Source: Spinacia oleracea
Lineage: Eukaryota; Streptophyta; Magnoliopsida; Caryophyllales; Amaranthaceae
Direction of reading: 5' to 3'
DNA length: 64,000 nt
NCBI RefSeq assembly: GCF_020520425.1
Contig: NC_079487.1
Span: 108,844,141 to 108,908,140, forward strand
Position 1 is the stretch's first letter, and each line of letters begins with the position of its first letter. A program made the position numbers and the translations under genes. Shown here one piece after another: positions 11,540 to 21,900 of the stretch. The notes beneath the pieces were generated by a model, which saw only the letters and a list, made by a program, of their open reading frames with translations, searched no databases and was not told the DNA's origin.

Positions 11540-12771
11540 GCTATATTTTGTATATTAGATGAGATTAGTGTTTGATTTTAATTGAATTTCATTTTAGATT
11601 TATTTTTTAATTATTAGAGTGTTTGATTTTGGATGGAGTTATATACGAAATATATTAGTAATAATTTAATTTAAATAACTACGTGTCACCTAATTAATTA
11701 TTTACATGACACTCGATTTGTTTAATACAAACTTTTAGAAAAGACGACCTAACGGTTAGACCACTTTTATGCACTGGAATCAATTAGTTATGCACTTAAC
11801 TAATTAGTTAACCATTGAAACCAATAATTAGTTAAGTATGAAATTCAACTAGTTAAGCAACGAAACCAATTAGTTATGCAACCGAACCAATTAGTTAAGC
11901 ACTGTACCAATTAGTTAAACAATGAAACTGATTAGTTAAGCAATGAGATCAATTAGTTAAGATTTTATGAGTTTTAGTTAATAATAAGTTTGTTAAAAAA
12001 TAATAACTATCTGACTCATAAATTTAACTATTTGTCTTTATACCTTAACTATTTTGTTATTCAATTAGTTTTGATTTTATTACTTTTAGTTATGTTTTAC
12101 ACTAGTTTAGTTAGTATAAAAAAAGTGGTCTAACCGTTAGCCGGTCTTACACAAAAGTTTCTGTTTAATACAAATTTAATTTCGAAATCTTATTTTTCAT
12201 TGGCCGAAACCATTAGATTTCTTACGTAGCGCTCTAATATTTGATTAATGTTTGATTTTGGATAGAATTTTATTCAGATCAATATTAGATTTTGGATTGA
12301 ATTTTATTTTAGATTTATTTTAGATTTTTTTTTTTTAATTATTAGAGTATTTGATTTTGGATGGAATTGTATATATTAATTAATTAATTAAAATATCTAC
12401 ATGGCACCTCATTAATTATCTACGTGGTCAGTTTTTTAAATTCAAAAAAAAAATAATTAGAAATCTTATTTTTCATTGGGCGAAGTCATTAGATTTCCTA
12501 CGTGGCACTATATTATTGGATTAGTGAATGATTTTGGATAACATTTTATTTTAGATTAGTGTTTGATTTGTGATTGAATTTTATTTTAGATTTATTTTTA
12601 ATTATTAGAGTATTTGATTTTGGATGGATCTGTATATATTATGAATTAATTAATTAAAATATCTACGTGACACCTAATTATTTATCTACGTGGCACTCGT
12701 CTTTTTTAATTCAAAATTAAATTAAAATTCTTATTTTTCATTGGCCGAAATCATTAGATTTCTTACGTGGC
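11540..12771. repeat. Imperfect tandem repeat, three ~250-270-bp units
   Basis: Units share the words GTTTGATTTTGGATGGA, ATTATTAGAGTATTTGATTT, TCTACGTGGCAC and CTTATTTTTCATTGGCCGAA in the same order. Unit boundaries fall near 11540, 12232, 12503 and 12771. The first unit is split by a 434-bp MULE-type MITE; without it the spacings are about 249, 271 and 268 bp. Confidence 0.8.
11728..12161. mobile_element. MULE-type MITE with 9-bp TSD and internal 20-bp repeats
   Basis: Ends are inverted: CAAACTTTTAGAAAAGAC... against the complement GAAACTTTTGTGTAAGACC..., both followed by CTAACGGTTAGACCACTTTT. The 9-bp duplication TGTTTAATA lies at 11719-11727 and 12162-12170. The interior at 11780-11960 is a run of about eight variants of AATTAGTTAAGCAATGAAACC. 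Insertion into a tandem-repeat unit supports the boundaries independently. Confidence 0.85.
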
Positions 12772-12923
12772 GCTCTAATAATTCAGCAAATGTACCTCCT
12801 TTTAAATTAAAATTCTTAGTCAAACTTTTTTTCTCTTAAGAAAATTATTTAAAGTCTATTACGGAGTATCGAGTTAATATTATTATGTGGTATGTGAATT
12901 ATATTATATAAGCGTATGTACTA

Positions 12924-13183
12924 CTCCCACTGTTCCATAATATTCCTCATGTTTACTACTCATATGGTCAAGCTCAAAAACTTTGACCGTAATTAATAAT
13001 ATAATTAAGAGTAAAAATATTAACTTGTGGGATATCATTGAATTCGTTTCAATATAAAATTTCTAAATATCATTTTTTTAAAATAATTTTTACTAATGCG
13101 AAATTAAAACTATTAACGGTCAAAGTAGTACATTGGAGACCGCGCATAATGAAAAAGTGAGGAACATTATAGAACGGAGGGAG
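12924..13183. mobile_element. Stowaway MITE
   Basis: Starts CTCCCACTGTTCCATAATAT and ends with the near complement ACATTATAGAACGGAGGGAG. TA flanks both sides (12922-12923, 13184-13185). No coding capacity. Confidence 0.85.
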
Positions 13184-13509
13184 TATGTAGCAAAAAATAC
13201 TCAAATGCATGTTTTATATTTCAACAAAATATCTCCTCATTTTTTGTTTACGCACCAAACTACTCGTATATTGGTAAATCTTGATGTATGATGTGGTTAA
13301 GACGATCGAGATATTGGAGATGTTAGGTCCCTGGTCGAACCTCCTTCAATCCACTGAAACCCGAGGGGTGGGGTGATACCAAAACATGGACTTGAATCAT
13401 GTGTGATAGATCTTTTATTTTAATACCAGATGGGAATAAACTATAAGAAAACAAAACATTGAACATTCACATAAGTAATCAAGTAATGCATAATAGTCTG
13501 TATTATGTT
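13184..13509. other. Intergenic DNA between MITE and copia element
   Basis: No gene seen. The text around 13300-13400 (TTGATGTATGATGTGGTTAAG...) looks like decayed repeat sequence. Confidence 0.35.
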
Positions 13510-13675
13510 TGATAGAGATAGAAATCTACTAGGATTTAATCTCTCAGGATATTTGTTATATATTACACTTCTAGTCATATTAGTATTCGTAATTCTATTA
13601 AGACTGATATTGTAATCCCTATATACCTAATCAATGGAATATGCTCCAATTCAAGGAGTTTATCATAATCTAACA
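13510..13675 (+). repeat. 5' LTR, 166 bp
   Basis: Near identical to 16475-16634 apart from a short deletion and scattered substitutions. It ends AATCTAACA directly before the primer-binding site. Confidence 0.9.
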
Positions 13676-13687
13676 TGGTATCGGAGC
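13676..13687 (+). other. Primer-binding site
   Basis: TGGTATCGGAGC, one base from the common TGGTATCAGAGC complement of initiator tRNA-Met, immediately after the 5' LTR. Confidence 0.8.
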
Positions 13688-13943
13688 TTAGGTTGTAGAT
13701 TTAGCTTCCACAAAATTTTTCTCTTTCTTTACCAATCTTGGATACGTGTTTCGCCCATAACCATACGTCTTCCGCATCACAAATTAGCGTAAACATTGTT
13801 CATGGAAATCAACCGCCTTAATTCTTTTTCTTAGATTATTTTTGTCCCATTCTAATACAAAACAGTAGCCCTTTTATTACTTTTGGTTGGATTAATTTGA
13901 CTTAATTCGAGCAGTAGCCAAATCACCTTATCTGCTCCTCCCA

Positions 13944-14820
13944 ATGACGAAGGAGGATGAAGTTCCTACTCAAGCTAGTTCTTCGGAATTTCACCCTACT
14001 TTGGGGGTCAACAACATCAAGAACGCGATCCCCTTAACTCTTGATCGCGAAAAAGTGCAATATTCCAATTGGGTTGAATTATTTGAATGTCATGCTCCAT
14101 TTAACGTTCTTGATCAAATAGATTCAAATACTCCTAAACCTACAGTCATATATAAAGCTTTGTGGAAGCGCTTAGACTCGATTGTGAAACAATGGATTTA
14201 TGGCACGGTCTCTACTGACTTGTTGCAAACAATATTGTGCCGCGGTGATGTGGCCCAACAAATTTGGAATAAACTCAAGGGAATTTTTCAAGATAACAAT
14301 AATACTCGGGCCGTGTATCTTGAAAATTAATTTACTATCTTGCATCTAAATAATTTCTCTGATTTTAGTTCTTATAGCATTAACTTGAAAGTTTTGGCAG
14401 ATCAATTAAATAATGTTGATCAACCGGTGACAGAACAAAAATTAGTCTTACGTCTTGTTGCAGGCCTTGTGAACACTGATTTTGACACTGTGGCAAGTGG
14501 CAACGTAACCATGATCCAACAAATCGATCCACTCCCTACCTTTAAGAACGCTAGAAATCGCTTACTTGCTAAGGAAGAAAGGCGTTTCCATGACCCGAGT
14601 GGCTCAAACGCCCGCTTTTGTGGCTCAACCACCACAACCGTCGGCCGCCCAACCCAACCATCAGCCTGCCCAACCACTTCGCAACCCAGGCGATGGCGAC
14701 AGGGGTGGTGGTGGGTGGGGTCGTGGCTGCGGCAGAGGGAGGGGAAGAGGTCGTGGGCGCAACAACAATAATGCCCACGCCAACAACATTAACTCATATG
14801 TCAACACCAACAATTAACAA
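13944..14820 (+). pseudogene. Copia gag remnant with Gly/Arg-rich tail
   Basis: Begins MTKEDEVPTQASSSEFHPTL and follows the UBN2/copia gag pattern (YSNWVELFECHA near residue 49; FKNARNRLLAKEERRF near 14540). An in-frame stop is at 14328 and a frameshift at about 14570. The +1 frame then runs through proline-rich and GRGRGRGRGRNNNN sequence. No CCHC knuckle is seen before the 1-kb insert. Confidence 0.85.
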
Positions 14821-15117
14821 GCCCAGACTTCACAACCCCATATTTGGGCTGGCCCAAATCCGCAGGCTTGACCTGCTCAGCAACAATGGGCTGCACCATT
14901 CACCTACCCGCAACAACATGTCCAGCCCCCTTATAGATCATATCAGGTGGCCCAACAAGGTTATAGACCACAACAAAAGGCTTCCATTCTTGGCTAACCT
15001 CCGCGCTCACTATACTGCGCCCAACAGCAGGGCCCGCTGCCGCCACAACAAGCCTATTTTTCCGAGCCCATGACTCCAACGGATTTGGCTAACTCCTTTG
15101 CAACCATGTCGTGTTAG

Positions 15118-16166
15118 TTTATGACAAATATAAAACATATATTTCATGCGGAAAAACCATAAAGCCAGGAATCCAAATTAATTGCCACATAGTCGATTAG
15201 CATAATTTAGGATACATACATGTGACGCGTGCCTTCCCTAGCTGCTCCCTAATCGAATAAGAACAAGTTTAGGACTCCAAGTGTCGTCCCTCCGTAGATA
15301 GTCCACAACACGTTCGCATCCGCCTTAGATTCAATTAACTAGAATATAGTCTAAGGTTTTATGTTATTCAAACTTAATTATTTGGCAAATTATTAAGCGT
15401 AGTTTAATCTTAAAACTATATGAATACTTATGAATATGTTTTATAAATTGTGATTATGAATCACCTATTTATAGGGAGGAATTATCGGACTTAGATATCC
15501 ACTAGGAGTCAATTTATTAATTCAATTAGAATTCTACTTAAATTAATCCTTTGTATTTTAATGTTTAATTAAACAACTGACTCTAGTGGATTTAGGAAAA
15601 CAACTAACCGGACAAATCCTAAGCGTCTAAGGATTTGAGGCATGCACGAACACAACACACACACGAGCAGCCCACGAGGGGCGCTGTGCGCGCGCGGCCC
15701 AGCAGCGCTGGTACGCGGCCCATGCAAGGGCGCTGCCAGCCTGCTGCCTTGCTTTGCTTGGCTGGGCTTAGCCTTGCTTGGGCTTGGATGGGCCTTACTA
15801 GGCGGGCTGCTGCTTTGTTGCTGCTCGCTTTGCGCGGGCTTCTCTAGGCGCGGGCCTAGCTTCGTGCTGGGCCTTGCGTCTAGCAAGCTCGTCCGATGTT
15901 TATTTCGTACGTCGCGCTTCGATTCGTTTTCCGATTCCGGAATTCATTTCCAATTCGAACAATATTTAATATTTCCGATTCCGGAATTAATTTCCGTTTC
16001 GAACAAATATTTAATATTGTCGATTCCGGAATTTATTTCCGATTCCAATAATATTTTCGATTCCGGCAATATTTCCGTTTCCAGCAAAATTTTCGATTCC
16101 GGCAATATTTTCATTTCCAATAATATTTTCCGATACGTACCAAATTACCAATCATTGTTGCAGAGG
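15118..16166 (-). mobile_element. Solo-LTR-like GC-rich insert in copia element
   Basis: About 1.05 kb flanked by the direct repeat CGTGTTAG (15110-15117 and 16167-16174). On the - strand it opens with many copies of the motif GGAAATATTGCCGGAATC (16130 down to 15920). Then comes a GC-rich block (15890-15640), then AT-rich sequence ending near CATGCGGAAAAACC (complement, about 15145). I recognise this layout as a large copia-type LTR of Caryophyllales genomes, from memory. TG/CA ends cannot be fixed exactly. Confidence 0.6.
15922..16130. repeat. Array of ~18-25-bp CCGGAAT/TTCC repeats
   Basis: Degenerate units of TTTCCGATTCCGGAAT alternate with ATATT spacers, about nine times. Each contains the palindrome TTCCGGAA or a variant. 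Confidence 0.8.
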
Positions 16167-16174
16167 CGTGTTAG

Positions 16175-16474
16175 CTACGTAACCTTCTTCTAGAGTTAAA
16201 TTGCCCTCTACGCCAGGCCACAATTGTTTATTGTGATAATGTCAATGCTATTTATTTATCCAGCAACCCCGTCCAACATCAGCGCACCAACCATGTGAAA
16301 ATGGATATCCATTTTGTTCGCGAGAATGTAGCGTTGGAACAGGTGCGGGTGTTGCACGTTGATTCGTGGTATCAGTTTGCAGACATTTTCACTAAAGGCT
16401 TTCCTCGATAATTGTTTTTGGATTTCAGATACAGTCTTAGCGTACGACCTCCTCCCGCTACGATTGCGGGGGTG
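16175..16474 (+). pseudogene. Copia RNase H C-terminal remnant
   Basis: The frame gives LRNLLLELNCPLRQATIV, then VYCDNVNAIYLSSNPVQHQR, HVKMDIHFVRE and RYQFADIFTKGFPR-like text with a stop at 16409. This is the end of copia pol. It stops just before the polypurine tract and 3' LTR. Confidence 0.88.
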
Positions 16475-16634
16475 TGATAGAGATAGAAATCTACTAAGAT
16501 TTAATCTCTTAGGATATTTGTTGTATATTAGACTTCTACTCGTGCTCCTAATTCTATTAAGACTAATATTGTAATCCCTATATATTTGATCAATGGAAAT
16601 CACTCCAATTCAAGGAATTTATCATAATCTAACA
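16475..16634 (+). repeat. 3' LTR, 160 bp
   Basis: Second copy of the LTR at 13510-13675. It follows the polypurine tract and is followed by the ATGTT target duplication. Confidence 0.9.
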
Positions 16635-16649
16635 ATGTTGTTATACACA

Positions 16650-17170
16650 TTTTAAAACCTACCTTTAACTAGGGTATATGGTCAACTAAATGAGCCCAAA
16701 ACTATGTGGGATCTCAGTCATAAGGTCAGGTCCATTAGCCAAAGGCCTAGGAAAAAGGGTTGAAGCCAACCCAAGACAGGCGAAGCCCAACAAGGATGCG
16801 AGCCTGGAAGAACAAAATCCAGCGCTAGTTACAAGGTATTTGGATGCGCGGCCAGGTCAAGGAGAAGAAAAGCTGAGGTGGCCACGACCAACCGATTTTT
16901 TTCTCCTATTCAAGTAGTTATAGGAAGTAACTCACACTCTCCCTCAACCACTTCATAACCGCACGATATCAGAAGTATAAGTACGGCAAAAAAAGGCAGA
17001 TTAACATCAACACACAACAAAAATATTTCTTGAATTTCTTAGCTTTTAATCGTAGCGCTTAATTTAGCCCTAGGTTTAGTAGTTTAGCAGTAGAATAGCA
17101 TAGCATAGTTCGTAGTTTTCCCCATGTATTCAAGAACACAAAATTGCTATCGTCGGTGTGTTTTTCGAAG
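16650..17170. other. Possible LTR-type remnant
   Basis: A moderately GC-rich stretch with a 75-codon frame (16690-16917) of no known family, followed by TATAAGTACGG and ...GAATTTCTTAGC text, reminiscent of a Ty3-gypsy LTR promoter and leader. No second copy is in the window, so this is a guess. Confidence 0.25.
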
Positions 17171-18038
17171 CATTCAACCATGGAGGTAACATTTCTCATG
17201 ATTTATTGTTTGTCCAGTTTTTCTTACATACCAATCAATGATACATTTGTTAAGTTTGTGCGATGTTAATTTTAAACATTTCATTTTGCATTACATACTA
17301 ACTAATTGAGTCTAAGTTGATATTTTTTTACGAAATTACTCGTTCACGAGCGAGACCTCTACATCAAAAGATCAGTCGTAATAAAAGTGTTATTACTTGT
17401 TCGCGTATTGCGTCAACCGAAAAAGATAGATGATGATGTCGACAAGAATAGTACGAAAGAGAAGGTGTGAGTTCGATGATTAGAACGGTAGATGTGCATA
17501 ATCCTTAACTCATATCTGCTGTGCCTGTTTGTAAGGTTGGAAAGTCCTTTTCTTTTTCCTAACTTTATGATCACTCTCTAAGTTATTTATTTAGTTAATT
17601 AGAGTATACATTAAAGTTTTACTATTATATTTTAGGCAGCTTGTAACTGCATGGCTACCAACTATGATATTGAAGTGTTAAGTTATTTTTCGAATGACCA
17701 TTATACCCTTCAATTATGCCTTAGCTACTATTAGGTCTAGTATTTGTTATGAGGCCGGCCAAACCAATAATTAGAGAAATAAACAACATACTAGATAATA
17801 GTCTATGTTTGTATTACAAAGACCAAATAATATATATTCTCCAATTTTAATACTACTATTTGTTAGATGGATAATGCCTATAAATCTATAATATGTGGAG
17901 AATTATATAAATAGTAAAGTTGATTTAAAAATTGAAAAGGTATTTTCTTATTACTAATTATACCTATATATACAATATTAGATATATATTAAACTTTTTT
18001 CTTAACTTAATGTCAATTATGCGCACTGCTATGAAAAA
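17171..18038. other. AT-rich intergenic DNA, no gene seen
   Basis: No supported exon, terminal repeat or known motif. Confidence 0.35.
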
Positions 18039-18305
18039 CACTACAGAAAATTGTACCATTAATGACGAAAAATCCCGTCGCTAAAGGCCAATAATCATTG
18101 ATTAATGAAGGAATTTTCTGTCGCGGATCCGTCATAAAAGGGGCTGTCATTAATGGGAAATCTCATCGTTAACCCGTCGTAAAAAACATTTGCGACAGTT
18201 GTTCCCGTCTTTGTTTGGTTGTTAGCCCCGTCACAAAAGCCTTTTGCGACAGAATTTTTAACCCGTCATTATTAGATTGTCATTAAAGATACAAATTCTT
18301 GTAGT
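18039..18305. mobile_element. CACTA-ended mini-element, copy 1
   Basis: Starts CACTACAGAAAATTGTACCA and ends ACAAATTCTTGTAGTa, the inverted terminus with the last G mutated. The interior has the CCCGTCGC...GCGACGG words of the family. It lies about 0.6 kb upstream of the BTB gene's ATG. No TSD could be confirmed for this diverged copy. Confidence 0.8.
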
Positions 18306-18813
18306 AAAAAAAAGTAAATAGTGATACATGGCAACTTTGTCAATCGAGAAAATTAAGTATAATTTTTTTTCAAATACGTAAATCTACTATTCTTAATATA
18401 TATGTATTATTTTTATTATATATCATCTAAATACCTCCAAGTTCAACCCCTGGCCTTGGCAATTTTCTTAGAAATTAATTTGCTTATCCACCTATATTTA
18501 AACGATAACCCTAAAGGCTATAAAACAGATAATGTAACGCAACATTTGTCATTGTCATATATGCACCAAATAATTACATATGCCCAAAAAAGTAATCAAT
18601 CATTAACTAATTTGAAGTGTTTTTTTAATAAATTAAAATCAACTATGAAATTTAATAATGCAGAAAAAAGCTGGAACTAACAAACTCTTTTAACTTAAAA
18701 TATGAATGCTACGTAACTTGCTTAAACTAGTAGTAGTACAAATAAAATCTTGTTCGTTATGAAGTTGACTTAGAACAACCAAAAACTCATCTACAATTTT
18801 TAATATTTATATC
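18306..18813. other. Upstream region of the BTB gene
   Basis: AT-rich promoter-proximal sequence. A 92-codon frame at 18402-18680 has no known motif and ends before the TATA box; I do not call it a gene. Confidence 0.4.
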
Positions 18814-18820
18814 TATATAA
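18814..18820 (+). promoter_or_regulatory. TATA box of the BTB/POZ gene
   Basis: TATATAA lies about 100 bp before the ATG at 18917, followed by a CT-rich leader (CTTCTTTCATCTTCCTCAGC). Confidence 0.55.
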
Positions 18821-18916
18821 ACATTCTTCTTTCATCTTCCTCAGCTCTTTTATTTTTCAGTTCCAGGTGAATCATCAAATTTATTAATTAAATTATCTCT
18901 TAATTAAGAAATAATA

Positions 18917-21900
18917 ATGGATTGTTCAATCTGCACAACTATGCCTTTCATTCTAAGGCCGCCGAGGAATACGATCTGTGCCGCTTGCTATGAAGGTGCA
19001 AGAAACTTAATCTCCTTGGTTAATAAGTTCGACGGCGATAATAATAATAATAACAATACTAAATTTGGTGATAAATCAGGGGGCAACAATGTCATTTCAT
19101 CTTCTAATTCATCGTCTTGTAAGGTAATCGATCAATTAAGCTAGCTTCTATTGTTTAAAGTGATTTTTTTTTTCATTTTATGTATGTTTTCAAGCTCCTT
19201 AATTACTTTGTAGATGATTTCAGGTTATTATGTGATTTCTCCGTTTCTAATTGCTTGTCCTATTTTGATTCTTTAAATATTCAAATGAAAACGGATTCTA
19301 CTTTCTTGTCCTTAAATACTTTGATGATAGTATTAGTGTTACGGATTTTTCATGAAATACCCCCGAATTATGGCGTAATTCACCAAATGCCCCTCGACTT
19401 TCAGAAATTCACCAAATGCCCCTCACAAATGACTTAATACCCAAAATACCCTTACTAATGACGCGCCGTTAGTCCTCCGTTAGCCTAATTTTTAAATTCA
19501 CCAAATACCCCTATTTTATTACTTATTTCATATAATACCCCTATTCTGAAACTTAATTCACCAAATACACATAACTTAAAATTACCCATTTTGATGCTCA
19601 GCGGCTAGTTTTTATGTTTGAAAATTAGCCGTTGCTTATTGTTTGCTTATAAAAACCCCTTTTCTGACTATTTATTGTAGTTTTTCTATTGTTTTGTTAA
19701 TTTCATATCATTTTTGTCATGAGTTTTCTTTCAAAATCATCATCCACACCCATGAATCCACATATGTAAGAGTCCCAAACAATTTCTAATATTATGGGAG
19801 GAAATTTCCATCTGATGCTCCGATACAACACTCAGTAAGTTTCAATTATGATCCAATAAGTTCAGGCCTCATCCAGTAAAGACAATGCACTTTAGCTGAG
19901 CAAAAGGCCAAAAAACCCCATTTTCAAAGGGATCTTATGTAAGTGAAGCTGAAGTAATCAATCTAAAGCTAACACCTTAATTTTCTTATTGTCCGAATGG
20001 TAAAGAAACTAAGAAATCAAGTTCAATAACACATACATTTTTATCACAACCTCGATTTCAACTTGGATTCATGATGTGAAAATCTTGAGTTTGGAGGCAA
20101 ATCTTTGTGCCAAGATTCATGTTTTTTCACTGGTTCATGAGCTTTGGAACATACCTTAGTTTCATTTTTTTTTCTTGTTCCCTCAAATCCAAAAATAGAC
20201 ATTTGTCCATAAATCTGACCATGTCAATAGGACCTAGCTCAAAAGAAAAGTGGGAAAACCTTTATGCCTCGACTGTAAGGTTGAGAGAAAGTTAGGAGAT
20301 TGAAGAAAGATGTTTGGAGGCAGTAGAGACAGGAGACAAAAGGGAGTTAACGTTAAATATGTGGCATGGAAGCAATAGAAGCCGAGGTAGCTGGAACATA
20401 TGCGTTAGAATAAAATTAATAAGAGCTTTATTTTTAATCTGTTTGCATATGTTAAAGATATTTCCCATATTGAAAAAGGAATACCTTCCGATTGCGTGGT
20501 AAATATAATTAATTGGTCACATAAAGAATAAGGTACAAAAGAAGTAGCTATTTTCTTGAAGAGTTGCGACGTTTTGAGGTGTTTTTAGGAGTGTTTTCTG
20601 TTTTAGTGTTGTACCGAAGCTTCAGATTGAGTGTTGTATCAGATATTCGGATGTCAAATTTTCTCCCATGATAACAAAATTTATTTGGGACTCTTACATA
20701 TGTGGACTCATTGGGTGTGGATGATGATTTTGAAAGAAAACTCATGACAAAAATGATATGAAATTAACAAAATAATAGGAAAACTACAATAAACCGTCAG
20801 AAAAAGAGTATTTATAAGCAAACAATAAGCAACGGCTAATTTTCAAACACAAAAACTAGTCGTTGAGCATCAAAATGAGTAATTTTAAGTTATTGGTATT
20901 TGGTGAATTAAGTTTCTGAATAAGGGTATTTGGTGAAATAAGTATTAAAATAGGGGTATTTGGTGAATTTGAAAATTAGGTTAACGGAGGACTAACGGCG
21001 CATTATTAGTAAGGGTATTTTGGGTATTAAGTCATTTGTGAGGGGCATTTGGTGAATTTCTGAAAGTCGAGGGGCATTTGGTGAATTACGCCAAAATTCG
21101 GGGGTATTTCATGAAAAATCCGTTAGTGTTATTATTACGTAGGACCTTAGTTTTATGGGGGCTGGTAGGACAACAATCAATTTGTTATAGCGTGATTCAA
21201 CTCTTGTAACATCATAATAAATTCGAAAATGATAAAGGTCCACTACAAGAAATTGTACTATTAACGACGGAAAATCCCGTCGCAAAAGGCCAATAATGGT
21301 TGATTAACGACGGGATTTTCCGTCGCGAACCCGCCATAAAAGGGGGCCGTCGTTAATGGTAAATCCCGTCGTTAACCCGTCGTAAAAGACATTTGCGACG
21401 GTTGTTCCCGTCTTTGTTGGATTGTTATCCCCGTCGCAAAAGCCCTTTTGCGACGGGATTTTCCCCGGCGTTAATAGGTTGTCATAAAAGATACAAATTC
21501 TTGTAGTGGTCGCAACATTTGACCTTTAAGCCGTGTCACAATGATGACATGGCATGCTTATGTGTCATGGTTTAAATTGGAAACTAAAATATTTAACTTA
21601 TATAATCTATTATACATGTTCCAAAAAATGTAGGAAAATTTTAATATTCTAATTTGTTTCCTTCTTTATATCGACTACCTTACTTACATATTTTCATAGT
21701 AAAAATATTGAATTGATAGTAAACAAATTATCAAATTCGAAGAAAAGTTGTTGATTTTATAAGTATCATACTCCGTATTCAACTCCATCAATATATTGAT
21801 TATTGAATCACTTTCCCTACAAGAAATTATTCTATTAGCGATAGAAAAAATCCGTCGCTAATTAAAGGCCAATGATGACTGGATTTCCTGTTGTGAATCC

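Larger units (their letters stand above)
13510..16634 (+). mobile_element. Small Ty1-copia element with perfect TSD and deleted pol
   Basis: LTRs at 13510-13675 and 16475-16634 start TGATAGAG and end CTAACA. The 5-bp duplication ATGTT flanks the element exactly (13505-13509 and 16635-16639). Inside are a primer-binding site, a gag remnant, the last part of RNase H and a polypurine tract (GCGGGGGTG, 16466-16474). Protease, integrase and RT are gone, so it could only have moved with another element's enzymes. A 1-kb GC-rich insert lies between gag and RNase H. Confidence 0.92.
19342..21122. mobile_element. Long-TIR MULE, 1,781 bp, copy 1 (in BTB intron 1)
   Basis: The 9-bp target duplication TTAGTGTTA is exact on both sides (19333-19341 and 21123-21131). 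Inverted arms of about 490 bp run inward from CGGATTTTTCATGAAATACC on the left and its complement on the right. The arms contain a motif like AATTCACCAAATGCCCCT repeated five or six times. Between the arms, about 800 bp hold no transposase. The element is non-autonomous and belongs to the same family as 29420-31209. Confidence 0.9.

Noticed and set aside
11781..11960. CRISPR-like array of ~20-bp repeats
   Set aside because: Repeats are adjacent and degenerate with no unique spacers, lie inside a plant MITE, and the DNA is eukaryotic.
14420..15073. Extra frames on both strands over the copia gag tail
   Set aside because: Shadows of the Gly/Arg-rich gag tail (GGTGGTGG/CGTGGGCG repeats).
15642..16193. 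183-codon + strand frame and overlapping - strand frames in GC-rich DNA
   Set aside because: They lie in the repetitive GC-rich insert with CCGGAAT repeats; several frames are open at once because stop codons are rare in GC-rich DNA, and none resembles a protein.
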